Assembly (NCBI RefSeq): GCF_000204055.1
Contig: NW_006768826.1
Span: forward strand, 332,815-396,814
Origin: Melampsora larici-populina 98AG31
Taxonomy: Eukaryota; Basidiomycota; Pucciniomycetes; Pucciniales; Melampsoraceae
DNA length: 64,000 nucleotides
Direction: 5' to 3'
Each line of letters starts with the position of its first letter. The stretch's first letter is position 1. A program made the translations under genes and the position numbers. Shown piece after piece: positions 23,877 to 33,828 of this stretch. The notes below the pieces were generated by a model. That model worked only from the letters and a program-made list of their open reading frames with translations, did no database searches and was not told the DNA's origin.

Positions 23877-25208
23877 CAGTGCCCTCCAAAAATTTTACGT
23901 ACAGTTTTGTAAATACAGCTCTGTGTTGAAGTACTAGTGCTACAAATAAGAGTTCAATACAATATCACACCGTCTCCCATCAACACCAAATCATGAAGAC
24001 ACGATCCCTGACATCCGAGGAGAGGGCTGAAATAGTTGGGGCAAGGAAGTCTGGGCTCACAATGGGTCAAATTGCAAAGAAACTGAACCATCCTCGATCA
24101 ACAGTTTCAACAGTGCTTTCAAACTACCAAAAGAACACCACCACCAACCCTCAGAGTCACGCTGGTAGACCCAAGAAGCTCACCGATCGCGATCGAAGAA
24201 CTCTAAAACGAACCTTGAGGAAAGATAGGCGGAGTACACTTTCGGAAATCTCAGCTCAGATCCCAACTCGAGTCTGTCATAACACTCTTAGAGCCGAGAT
24301 CAAAGACCTTGGTTTCAATTCTCGCATTGCAGTCAAAAAGCCTTACCTGAGTGCTCAACATCGTCGGAAACGATTAGGTTTTGCTCTAGCATACAAAGAT
24401 TGGACGGTGGAGGACTGGGAACGAGTGATTTGGACTGATGAGTCATCATTTGAGATTGGAAAGATGTCAGGCCCAGTGCGAGTGTGGCGAAAGAGTAATG
24501 AAAAGTTTGAATTGGATTGTCTCACCCCGAGTTTCCGAAGTGGTCGATCTTCAGTCATGGTCTGGGGTGCTTTTACTTCATTTTGCAAGCTTCCTCTTGT
24601 CTTAATTCCACCTGGACGACGTTCTTCTTCCGACTTCATCTCGGTTGTCTACGAGCGGGCTTTGAAACCTTTTGTGACCCATCCTTGCTGTCCTTCTAAC
24701 CTCATCTTGATGGAGGATGGTGCTCCAGTTCATCGGAGTCAGGCTTCAAAGGAATGGCATGCCAGTCATTCAATCCTCAAGTTGGACTGGCCTGCAAACA
24801 GTCCGGATCTCAACCCGATCGAGAACCTTTGGAAGATCCTCAAGAGCTCGATTTCCAAGGAAAAGCGACCAAAGTCTCAACAAGAGATGTATCATCTTCT
24901 GGTGTCTAAGTGGATGGCTATCCCAGAAAGCAAGCTCAAGTCACTTGTTGCTTCAATGCCTGAACGGATTCGAGCGGTGATAAAAGCTAAAGGGGGTGCA
25001 ACTCGGTGGTGATTCTGCTTTGATTCTACTGCAATATGTTGTTCTAAATACATAGCCTGAGCACTGCCCATAGTGAGAAGAATGCTTAGAAATGCATTGC
25101 AAAAAAGTTTGTCATCAAGAGTGTAGTTATTGGTCCCTTTGAAACATTTTTGATGACCCTACATACAGAGCAGATGTGCACTGTACGTAAAATTTTTGGA
25201 GGGCACTG
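23877..25208. mobile_element. Intact Tc1/mariner transposon
   Basis: 1332 bp bounded by a TA duplication (23875-23876 and 25209-25210). The terminal inverted repeats begin CAGTGCCCTCCAAAAATTTT and are perfect over about 29 bp. A single uninterrupted transposase gene lies between. Intact ends, duplication and frame suggest a recent and possibly mobile copy. It sits in otherwise gene-free DNA between the ING and pectin lyase genes. Confidence 0.93.
23993..25012 (+). CDS. Tc1-like DD34E transposase
   Basis: 339 residues, single exon, no lesions. An N-terminal paired-like HTH (SGLTMGQIAKKL...STVSTVL) and a second HTH segment are joined by a GRPKKLT AT-hook-like motif (58-64). Catalytic residues are Asp149 (in WTDESSF), Asp242 (in MEDGAPVH) and Glu277 (in PDLNPIENLW). 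Exactly 34 residues separate the last two, the Tc1 DD34E signature. It would cut and reinsert its own element at TA sites in the nucleus. Confidence 0.95.
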   Translation: MKTRSLTSEERAEIVGARKSGLTMGQIAKKLNHPRSTVSTVLSNYQKNTTTNPQSHAGRPKKLTDRDRRTLKRTLRKDRRSTLSEISAQIPTRVCHNTLRAEIKDLGFNSRIAVKKPYLSAQHRRKRLGFALAYKDWTVEDWERVIWTDESSFEIGKMSGPVRVWRKSNEKFELDCLTPSFRSGRSSVMVWGAFTSFCKLPLVLIPPGRRSSSDFISVVYERALKPFVTHPCCPSNLILMEDGAPVHRSQASKEWHASHSILKLDWPANSPDLNPIENLWKILKSSISKEKRPKSQQEMYHLLVSKWMAIPESKLKSLVASMPERIRAVIKAKGGATRW

Positions 25209-25615
25209 TACAAAGTGAGACTTGAAGAATGTTGAAACTTGACAAAAAGTACAAATTGAGACTATTCTCAATACGATTATGAAATGAATCCGCTTAGATC
25301 GACTGTTGTGCTTGAAAACCTAGAGAAAATGGATGAAAATCATAAGCATAAAAGCACCCCTGTGTATCAATTGAATTGCAGTGAGAGCTTTGTCTCGGTG
25401 TATCGATCGATTCACGGCGAATGAGCATTTAAGAGTTTAGAACGAGCGTGATTCGAAGCCGATCTTGATATCTGGAATGGGTTGCATACAGAAGTTTGGT
25501 GATCTGGAGTTCAATTTGAAAGTCGACCGGAAGGCCTGAAGTGCAGATGGGTAAATTCCTAAAGTCGATGTTGTGATAACTTGATCTTCTTCGGTGGGCT
25601 CGAGGTGGGGTGGTG

Positions 25616-25720
25616 GCATGATGAGTTGTTGTGTTTTCCAGAACGCCAGGACGCTGCCAGAAGGGTTCTGGCGTTCTGGAAATAACCTTCTGGAAATTGC
25701 CAGAACAACTTTGTATACCC
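25616..25720. repeat. Short hairpin/MITE-like repeat, copy 2 (inverted)
   Basis: The right end CAACTTTGTATACCC is the reverse complement of the start of the repeat at 21985. Internal CCAGAACGCCAGG and TTCTGGCGTTCTGG arms are opposed as in copy 1. The left border is approximate because that end is poorly conserved. Confidence 0.5.
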
Positions 25721-26721
25721 TATATGAAAGGAATTCTTAGTTTGCATTGAACTTGGAGCTCGGAGTCCTATGGAGCCTGGAGTGTTGATTGAAGGATAGA
25801 GTAGGTGGTATTGAAGGTCATTGACCTTGGAGCCCATATCATATAGGTTACCAAACGGTCAACGGCTATCATCACGCTACCGTTCTTGTTGACCGTTGGA
25901 GTTGATAAGCTTTCGGATGAACGCTTACCAGTACAACTCGGCACGGGAATCAAACTGTTATGTTCGCGGGTACTCACAGCACTGGGTGACAGGACCAGAT
26001 ATTGAGGAGTCTTCAACGAGGATGAATAAAGGAAGACAGTGCAGCCTTTTCCTACCTGCTCCCCTCAATCAGGCCAGCGTTTCAAATTCCTCAGCAATTC
26101 AATTCCTTTGGATCGCGTCTTCTGTTATTCTTTCAAGTTCGTCTTGGGTGCTTTGATTATGGAGCTCCTCTCCAAGGCCGTGGATCCCCTGGCTCTTCAA
26201 GATTCTGCGTTTCATCGAGGTGGGGCGGATGATGTAGTGAGCTGTATACTAACCTATCCCAACTGACTCTGAGATGGTTTGAGAAACTCACCCTCGGCAA
26301 GTTGGCGGTAGCTGTCTTCGATCGAGCTTTCTACTCGCTGAATCCTTCACATATCGCCGGGACAGGTTGTCGTCATATCATCATCACTCTTCGTTTGGCC
26401 GGCTTTGCAGGCACCTTCGTATTCAAAAGTTAGTCACTCACATAAAGTGAGACCGAACCTTGAAAAAGGAACAGATACGAGTGATATCGATGCTATTGGA
26501 TATATATAGCTCTGACTGGTTATGAGTCATAGTGAAAACCTGTGAAAAGGGCGACATTCAGGATCCTGGACCTAGCCGTCCCCCGACGTCCGTCGCTTAG
26601 ATATAAGGTCTTTGTCAACTGGATCCTGCTGGATCTCACTCGTTCCGTTCGAAGCCAGGTTAACATGGATGACACGCACACTCGTCAAGAAAATGATGTC
26701 AGCTCGGATTGCTCTCAAAGC

Positions 26722-26729
26722 TATAAAGG
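26722..26729 (+). promoter_or_regulatory. TATA box of the pectin lyase gene
   Basis: TATAAAGG, 84 bp upstream of the ATG at 26806. Typical spacing for a strongly regulated secreted-enzyme gene. Confidence 0.5.
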
Positions 26730-26805
26730 CACTTCACTCATTCAAGGAATCTTAACTTCATTCCCCTTCTTATATATCTATTGAGGATCAGTTATCCTAT
26801 TAAAC

Positions 26806-29097
26806 ATGCTCTCAACCAGTTACAAATCGTTTATTTTAAGCTGTTCCGCTTTATTTATCCTTACCAGTGCTCGCCCACAGCCTCAGGGTAATGATTTACC
26901 AACTCCATTTGGTTATGGTTCAGAGACTACAGGAGGTGGGAATGCAAAACCAGATACTCCGAAATCTATAGAGGAGCTTGAATCCTTATTAAAGGACGAT
27001 AAGCCCCGAGTGATTTTGATTGATCGTACCTTCGACTTTACGAATACCAAGGGAAACAAAACCGAAAAAGGCTGGTAAGTATGAGTATCCGTTTTATGAT
27101 AGCTCATTCTCCCAAGTGTGGCCGCAGGCATTCAATGAAATGAGTTATTTCTATTGTCTTGAACATTATAGTGCTCCCTGGTCATCATGTAAGAATGGCA
27201 ATATGGTTCAGCACGCTAGGAATGCTGGTGAGATTAACTCTCGTTTTGAATAGTGTTGGGGGAATTGAGTCATGGAAATCAGTGGAATTGATTTTTGATT
27301 GTGATGCTATCCTTACACTTTTTTCTCTGTGTTTAGGTGATTGGTGCGAGGACAGTTGGAAGCAGGTGCGGATTTTTGATTTCTATTTGAGAATGAATCG
27401 GCAGATTGACGTTTGTTGCTTGAAATGCAACAGGGAAAGGAGACTCAAGTTACTTATGATGCAGCCGGAATTGACGGTCTGGAAGTTAAAAGCGATAAAA
27501 CTATTCGAGGTATTGGAAAGAATGGAGTTATCAAAGGAAAAGGGTAATTATTTTCTTTGAATTTTGTCACGAGAAGTGAAAGTTTGATCAATCTATCCCA
27601 TTGTCTCTTCATCAGTCTACGTATGGCAAGATCGAGCAACGTCATTATTCAGGTAAGAGACCAATTCATCATAACTTTTCACTGTGAATCTGAATGTTTC
27701 AAACAGCTGATGATCAATCATCTACCAATCATCTACCGATACCAGAATATCCATATTACTTATCTAAACCCACACCTGGTACGTGATTTCTTCACGAGTG
27801 TTATGCAGCCCATGGACCTCGACAGAGACTGAGAATTACATCTTAGGTTTGGGGAGGTGACGCTATCTCTATAGATAGCGGTAAAAATGTAAGGGATTAT
27901 CAACATATGTCATTCGGATGTTATTTTATGCTGAATGAATCACTGCGTGCATCTTAGATCTGGGTTGATCATTGCACGTTTAGCTTCATCGGAAGAGAAA
28001 TGGTCGTTGTAGGACATGATAAGACAACTGGGATAACACTATCAAACAACCACTTTGACGGGAGAACAAAATGGTCAACTTCATGTTCCAAGTAAGTCCT
28101 TGTCAACCGTTCTCCTGAATTTTTTTCCACCTAAAGATTTTACCGCTTATAATTCCTGATGTGACTGATATTGCTTCTCCTTTTGCGATTGGATTCAACT
28201 TCCTTGTGTTTTTTAAATGAAAATTTAGCCAACATTATTGGGCTGCATTACTAAGTGGGGATGGCACTACAGTCACCATGGCGAACAAGTTGAGTTTTAT
28301 TTGATCAATTTGTGCTTACAAGACTTGTGCTCAGTCCCTGTTACTGATCAACTATAAAACCTACATTAGTTGTTTTGAGAGTACCTCTGGCAGAAGTCCC
28401 AAGTTGGGTGTTGGAGAAATGAAAAACGTAGACGTTCACTAGTCAGTATATGTTCTCTGGTTATGCCGGCGGCAATGTTTTTGCACAACTCGAAATCCTG
28501 CAAGGTCCTTTGACTGACAATGATGGATTTCTTTTGAAGCTATAACAATGTACATTCAAATTGCGTGTAAGTTAGACAACTCAAATCCAAGAAACATGGG
28601 TAATCTTGGGATTATCACTGACATAGTTTTCCGTCGCTATCTGTCAGAGGTTCAACTTTTGAGGTTAATGGAGGGAATATCCTGGCAGAAGGAAATTTTT
28701 TCAAAGAAGTTTATGCAGACCATAAAGATCAAACAAAGACAGAAGATGGAGGTTCAGCTTATATTCCTTTCACATCCGAAGAGACTCAGAAGTGCAAATC
28801 CCATATTGGAAGAGACTGTGCTCCTAATATGATGGAAAATAAGAAAAAGGATACCAAAGTAGGTAAAATAAAGTTTGGAAAGACTGAGAAAGTACTTGAA
28901 GAATTTAAAGTTAGTAAAATTGTTTATGATATCAATTTCTTCTTGTCTGAGGTTTTTCTCCAAGGATCTACATTTGATTGGATACTTATATTACATTTTA
29001 ATTTTAGAACGTGAAGTATGTTCAAAACGTCACTCCCAAGGCAGGATCTGAGTTGAAGGGAAAACCACCAGGTGGATGTGGGTTCGGACTACTATAG
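26806..29097 (+). CDS. Secreted pectin lyase-like PL1 enzyme, 13 exons
   Basis: Exons 26806-27074, 27172-27227, 27337-27365, 27434-27543, 27616-27652, 27746-27778, 27847-27888, 27958-28091, 28229-28288, 28370-28441, 28540-28566, 28648-28858 and 29008-29097. All phases join and give 389 residues. Signal peptide LSTSYKSFILSCSALFILTS with cleavage near residue 22. PL1 landmarks in order: IRGIGKNGVIKG, NIHITYLNPH, VWGGDAISID, NIWVDHCTFSFIGRE, ITLSNNHFDG, HYWAALLSGDG, SGRSPK (the catalytic-region Arg), NVDVHYYNN and NILAEGNFF. The VWGGDAI, HYW and SGRSPK pattern fits fungal pectin lyase better than calcium-type pectate lyase. It should cleave methylated host pectin outside the cell by beta-elimination. 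Several exons are only 27-42 bp. I saw no lesion. Confidence 0.85.
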
Positions 29098-30702
29098 ACA
29101 ACTTGAAAATCCTAGATTTGTTGATCAAATATGCCCAACCATCTTGGGCTTTAAAATATCCAGATTTGTTGATCAAATCTGCCCAAATATTTGGGACTAT
29201 TGTATTTTTTGGACAATTCTGATATCATTTGTATTTATGCTGTATATTTATGAGCTTGTAACCTTTGACATGACAAGTAGAAAGTTCAAGAAATTTACCT
29301 CAGTCCTCTTTGTCACATTTTAGCTGTGAAGACCTTTTGTGTAACATTTTAGTCTACCAGGGTTGAAAGAATTGCAATGTATGCATTGTGAATAAGCAGG
29401 ATTGATGTCACTATCACACTTTGATTGCAAACATAATCAACACAGAAATCATATTGTTTATCTTCCAAGGCACCCTAAATTGAGATCTGAATCAGTAACT
29501 CTTAGTATGTGGTTATTTTACATTAATCCTTGCTTTTTTACCTCTTCTTGGGCTGCTTGAGCTTGTCGTGTTGTTTATATGTACCATGCAGATAGTCACC
29601 CAGAGACCCTTTTCCTTCAATGATCCCAAACTTCTTGAACAACCCCCATGATGAGAAGTTTATGTGGATGATATTTTTCTGTGACTAAACAACTATATAT
29701 GTCACATTTGATCACAAAAGGCTGTAATTATAATGTGATGATATCAATATTTTTCACATAATGCTTTGGTCCTACACAAAATTTATCTGATGTTTCTACT
29801 TGTGAAAAACAGTTCTTTCATAGTGGACTCTCAATTTTTTCAACAGGAATTGGTTATGATCTTGCTTGTATCCTTTCCTAAATTGCTAGAACACGGTTCA
29901 GGCAGAATTTGGAATTCAGAGCCCCAAACTTGAAAAGTGTACACATACAAAAATAAGGTACCACATTTGTACGTGATAGATGATGTAGTTGTTCCTGAAA
30001 AAGACACCAATTTCCCTGTTACAGGGTAAGTGAGAATTCAGAGGCCAAACAAATCAAATTGACCTCAAGCCTCACACAACCACCAGATCAGGAAGGATAT
30101 AATATTTCAGGCCCTAGAACATTTCCTGAGCCGCCAAATGAGCCAGGTGCCTGAAGTCAGGACTCAGAAGTGGCAGGGAGCAAGGGGAGGCTCTTGGTAC
30201 AAAAAGTAAGCTTATCTATTGGAATCTAGTGCCAGCAAGGGGTTTCAGGAGTTTTTAATTCAATCTTGAGGTATAGAGTCAGCAGTATCATGAAGATACA
30301 TAGTCAGCCGAGAAGGGTCACCGTTCAGAAGAGGTGGAGGTGTAATACATACTTGTTGTGTTATTAGTGTGTTAAGATGTTAAGATTGCTGAATGGTCAA
30401 AGCTCATTACCTATTGTGGTATTTGTTGAAGTGGGTGTTGGGGGTTAAGGTTGTTGAGGTTGATCGCTTAGTGTATTTGGGTGTTAGTGGAAAACTGTGC
30501 AGGAAAGGGGTGACACGTTGAATCAAGGGGGGAATCAAAAATTTCAAGGATCTCTTTATTTCCTCTCAACTTTCTCCCACTTTCTGTTCTGATTCTTTTC
30601 TTATTGAAAGGAATCAGTAAGTTCATTCCATCATCAAATTGTTCTCTTTATTTTGTTACTGACTTCATTACTCTACTTTATCTTTTATCTTGGGTTACGT
30701 TC
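29098..30702. other. Intergenic, nothing recognised
   Basis: AT-rich, no conserved domains, RNA genes or clear terminal repeats on either strand. It may include old unrecognisable transposon sequence near its right end, which abuts the repeat zone. Confidence 0.45.
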
Positions 30703-30737
30703 CAGAATCAATCTATTTGTCTGTTAACTCACCCTGT

Positions 30738-31758
30738 GTGAGCCTACTAGCATCTGTTGGGCTAGTAGATTCAATAAAAAAGAGGATAGGAGTTTAAACA
30801 AACTTCTACTAGACTTGTGGGGATTAGTATCCACAAGTTTGAGCAGGTAAAGACGTGGGCGTAGGAGCTTTACTTGGAATAAACAAGTAAAGACTCCAGT
30901 TAGTTGACCTTTGAACAAAGGATTTAGCCCGCGGATTTTGGGTTAATTATTGTCCTTGCAATAATTAAAGATAAGAGCAACTGACACTCAGTTCTCAATC
31001 CTAAAATGATCCTCTTCTTATTCAAAGAAAGGTCAAATAAGGTGGTGTTAAAGTCCTTTTTAACACCCGGAACTTTACACTCTGACTAATATAGATTTCC
31101 CCGTAGATTAAGAGTTTCTTATATCAGATGAATCCCAAATCTTATATAAGCAGCACTCAAGGACTACTTCCTTATATGTAATTCCACTGTATGGATATTA
31201 TCATGAAAACTACTGATGATGGAATCTAATCAGACAGAAAGAAGGGTTGATGCAGACACAATAAAGTCAACAAGACACAAGGTTGAGGATTCAAGGTTTG
31301 TAGAATCAAGCTTTTGAATTTTGTAGATGTTAGACAAAGTTTAAAAGTTCTAGGAAGATGAAGTGAGCAAATTGTAAGGTTGTTGAATAATAATGTGATG
31401 ATTCAAAACTGGTGGGATCTTCAGGGTTTATATAGTCTGAACCCTGGGAATCTTTGGACTACAAGTGCGCACAAATTGTGGTTCTAAGGTTAGGTTAATT
31501 ACAGTAACACGGTTACTATTGGGTTATAAGTATATTTCACTTGTTACATACATGTTACATCTGTGAAATATATGTAGCTTTGGTTCACATCAAATTTGTG
31601 TACGTACACACTCTTTGATGTAAGTTTTGCACATGTTACATATGCCAAATCATATGTAACTTGACTCTTGAAACTGAGCCTTGAGTTGTAATTGCTGTTT
31701 TTAAGGTATTTATTATATTTGTCGCCCATTGGTACGCTGGTTTAGTACTCAGGGCTGC
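30738..31758. mobile_element. Non-coding element built of serial hairpins, 8-bp target duplication
   Basis: A 1021-bp insertion relative to the tandem copy at 31981. It is flanked by CACCCTGT on both sides (30730-30737 and 31759-31766). It holds at least twelve successive, mutually unrelated stem-loops. Examples: CTACTAGC/GCTAGTAG (30744-30768), ACTTGTGG/CCACAAGT (30813-30838), TTTACTTG/CAAGTAAA (30869-30891), TTAATTATTG/CAATAATTAA (30943-30968), GGTGTTAAA/TTTAACACC (31044-31067), CAGGGTT/AACCCTG (31422-31446), TATATTTCAC/GTGAAATATA (31531-31572) and GTTACATATG/CATATGTAAC (31635-31660). No coding frame or convincing terminal inverted repeat. The 8-bp duplication is hAT-like, but the class is unknown. 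Confidence 0.6.
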
Positions 31759-31799
31759 CACCCTGTCCTGTTTTGCTCTCTTTTCATTTGAGCTTGCAG

Positions 31800-31897
31800 G
31801 TAGATATAGTTTATCTTTTGTTTCACTGTTGCGTGTTTTAAGTTTTCTAAAAGTTTTTCTATCTTTGTCTTTTTCTGCTCCCACTGAACCTCTGTAG
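31800..31897 (+). other. Intron-like 98-bp insertion
   Basis: Copy 1 of the tandem unit reads GCAG, then 98 bp beginning GTAGATATAG and ending CTCTGTAG, then GTCAGTTC. Copy 2 reads GCAGGTCAGTTC directly. The difference is exactly a GT...AG segment of normal intron size for this genome, with a pyrimidine-rich 3' part. Confidence 0.5.
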
Positions 31898-32114
31898 GTC
31901 AGTTCTTGTTCTCGTCAAGACCAGCGTAGTTTGCTTCAAGTGTCTTATACGGAACTTTTGCCCTCAGGTGGGTATTGAAAAGAATCAAATCAATCTATTT
32001 GTCTGTTAACTCACCCTTTCCCGTCGTGCTCTCTTTTCATTCGAGCTTGCAGGTCAGTTCTTGTTCTCGTCAAGACCAGTGTAGTTTGCTTTAAGTGTCT
32101 TATACGGAACTTGT

Positions 32115-32269
32115 TGTAATGAGCCCTATATTGAGTTATGCTTGTACTGTGTCATCTGGGTTTCTATACTAGCTCTGCGGAAGGAGGACAGACTCTTCTT
32201 TCCTCACGTTGCAATATCATCATACCAGCATCACTATCCTTGCTCTATCTCTCTAAGCCATTCCTAACA
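32115..32269 (+). repeat. 5' LTR of the Ty3 element
   Basis: 155 bp, starts TGTAATGAGCCC and ends CCTAACA. Contains ACGTTGCAATAT at 32206-32217, complementary to the primer site just downstream, so the R region probably starts there. Confidence 0.93.
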
Positions 32270-32280
32270 TATTGCAACGT
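32269..32280 (+). promoter_or_regulatory. Self-complementary primer binding site of the Ty3 element
   Basis: ATATTGCAACGT at the LTR border is a perfect 12-base reverse complement of 32206-32217 inside the same LTR. It does not begin TGG, as a tRNA-primed site would. This fits self-priming by the transcript's own 5' end, known from Tf1/sushi-group elements. Confidence 0.65.
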
Positions 32281-32664
32281 CTACCTACAAGAGGGATAGA
32301 AGCCACAAGACAAAGAACATCAAGAAATCACTAAATCAATTTAAGAAAAAGAATTAAAGAATTTGAAAAAGAAAAGAATAAGAAGGAAAGAAAAATAGAA
32401 TTCAAAAGTCACACGAATCAAGTTGAAAAGTTTATTTCAAGCATCTAATTAAAGTAGAAAAGGAGAAAGTCGAAGTCCTAAAGCTTAAAAGTCTCATCCG
32501 CTCACTACAGATCTATTAAAATCAATACCCCGCAATAATCTCGAATCTATTTCCGCTGTAACTCCGAAACTCTATTCAAAACGCCTAATTTCAAAGCTCC
32601 TGACGATTATCAGTCCTCGGACGAAGACGAGAAGTTTGCAGATAGTACTGAAACGGCTGGAGGA

Positions 32665-33807
32665 ATGTCGTCGGTAAACTTGGAAGACATTATGAAGCAG
32701 TTAAACGAACTGAATCAAAAACTGGAATCGGAAACGTCCAGAAGGCAGGAAGTTGAAAGGGAATTGCTCCAAATGAAAATGGCTCAGCAGAATGCTCAGA
32801 TTCCAATGGATCAAGGTCGATCTCAACAACCTCAAACCGGTCAAGAGATCCCTGCCGCCATGCCAACACCGTTGTATTATAATCAACAGCCGCAACCCCA
32901 ACAGCGAGCGCCTAAAGTTGCGACGCCGGACAAGTTCGATGGGTCGAAAGGATCAAAAGCTGAGATATTTATGAATCAACTTGGTCTGTACATGCAGCTT
33001 AACTCAACGGCCTTTGCAAACAAACAAGCCAAAGTGGCGTTTGCTTTATCGTACACTACGGGTAAAGCAAACATCTGGAGTCAGGCCTTAACGGACCAAA
33101 TCTTAGACAGTGAAAGAGCTCACCTAGTTACTTGGCAAAGATTTGTTGATTCATTTAAAGCTACATTTTTTGATGGAGAGAGAATAGTGAAAGCGGAGAA
33201 AGAGATGAGATCACTCAAGCAAACAAAGACTGTTGCTGATTATTGGATTCGATTTTCGGAGCTATCATTGGTAATCAAATGGCCCGAAGACATTCTATTA
33301 TCTCAGTTTGAGCAAGGTTTGAAGACGGAAGTAGCTGTATACATGATCAGAGATGAGTTCAAGACAGTGGAAGAGATGGCGAAGGTGGCTATTAAGTTGG
33401 ACAACAAGATACACAAACGACACTATGATTCCACAACGAATAATCACTCCTCTTCAATCTCGCCGACCAGTACAACAGCAGCAATCGACCCAGATGCCAT
33501 GGATTGCTCGGCATATAGGTTAAACATCTCAGGTGATGAGTATCGTAGAAGAGGGATGAGTGGGAGCTGTTATGGTTGTGGGAAAACAGATCATATGATA
33601 GCGAACTGTGCTGAAGTGAAAAAGAGAAGGAACAGAGGAGGGTATTCAGGTGCTAGGAGCTTTAGAGGTCATTCAAGAGTTAGCGAATTAGAAACTAGAT
33701 TACAGGCTAAGATTGACAAGTTAGATGCTAAATTAGAGAAGAATGATGTAGAAGCGAAGGAAGATGGAAGGAGTGACAAGTCAAAAAATGGAGAAGCTCG
33801 AGTCTGA
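32665..33807 (+). CDS. gag: Ty3 Gag polyprotein
   Basis: 380 residues. An N-terminal coiled-coil-like segment (residues 1-40) and a Gln/Pro-rich linker precede a retrotransposon Gag/capsid domain (about 90-250, with WQRFVDSFKATFF and LKQTKTVADYW landmarks). One CCHC zinc knuckle follows (CYGCGKTDHMIANC, about 302-315), then a basic and coiled C-terminus. The ATG at 32665 follows a roughly 385-bp leader. It would assemble cytoplasmic particles that package element RNA. The frame ends 18 bases after a candidate slippery site and overlaps the open pol frame. Confidence 0.92.
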   Translation: MSSVNLEDIMKQLNELNQKLESETSRRQEVERELLQMKMAQQNAQIPMDQGRSQQPQTGQEIPAAMPTPLYYNQQPQPQQRAPKVATPDKFDGSKGSKAEIFMNQLGLYMQLNSTAFANKQAKVAFALSYTTGKANIWSQALTDQILDSERAHLVTWQRFVDSFKATFFDGERIVKAEKEMRSLKQTKTVADYWIRFSELSLVIKWPEDILLSQFEQGLKTEVAVYMIRDEFKTVEEMAKVAIKLDNKIHKRHYDSTTNNHSSSISPTSTTAAIDPDAMDCSAYRLNISGDEYRRRGMSGSCYGCGKTDHMIANCAEVKKRRNRGGYSGARSFRGHSRVSELETRLQAKIDKLDAKLEKNDVEAKEDGRSDKSKNGEARV

Positions 33808-33828
33808 AAGTTGTGCCTACCTCGAGCT
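33783..33828 (+). promoter_or_regulatory. Candidate -1 ribosomal frameshift signal between gag and pol
   Basis: In the gag frame the heptamer A AAA AAT (33783-33789) fits the X-XXY-YYZ slippery pattern. After a 5-nt spacer comes AGCTCGAG (33795-33802), pairing perfectly with CTCGAGCT (33821-33828) across an 18-nt loop. A -1 slip enters the pol frame, which is open across the overlap, and bypasses the gag stop at 33805-33807. Confidence 0.65.

Larger units (their letters stand above)
25209..26805. other. Intergenic with one hairpin repeat; pectin lyase upstream region
   Basis: Contains the second hairpin repeat (25616-25720) and the promoter of the gene at 26806. Weak frames at 25437-26266 on both strands show no domain or coherent splicing, so I assign no gene. 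Confidence 0.45.
30703..32114. repeat. Old copia-type LTR remnant, partly duplicated and interrupted
   Basis: Two copies of a roughly 130-bp unit lie in tandem. Copy 1 is split into 30703-30737, 31759-31799 and 31898-31975. Copy 2 is 31981-32114 and continues at 38120 after a young Ty3 element. Shared blocks include CAATCTATTTGTCTGTTAAC, CTCTTTTCATT and CTTGTTCTCGTCAAGACCAG. Copy 1 carries a 1.0-kb hairpin-rich insertion and a 98-bp GT...AG insertion that copy 2 lacks. Downstream of the Ty3 element the unit leads to a copia-type primer site and gag remnant, so I read it as LTR/leader sequence of that old element. Confidence 0.5.

Noticed and set aside
25437..26440. Several frames on both strands that might form a small spliced gene upstream of the pectin lyase.
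   Set aside because: No domain, no consistent phase between candidate exons, and part overlaps a hairpin repeat.
27159..27560. A 133-codon frame in the pectin lyase locus.
   Set aside because: It reads through introns; the correct exons in another phase give continuous PL1 motifs.
28442..28539. Frame reading MFSGYAGGNVFAQL, which looked like a pectin lyase segment and suggested a frameshifted pseudogene.
   Set aside because: It lies within a 98-bp GT...AG intron; splicing it out gives HYYNN, the expected family sequence, in frame.
32701..32901. Antisense and alternate frames inside the Ty3 gag and pol.
   Set aside because: Shadows of the long coding frames with no independent support.
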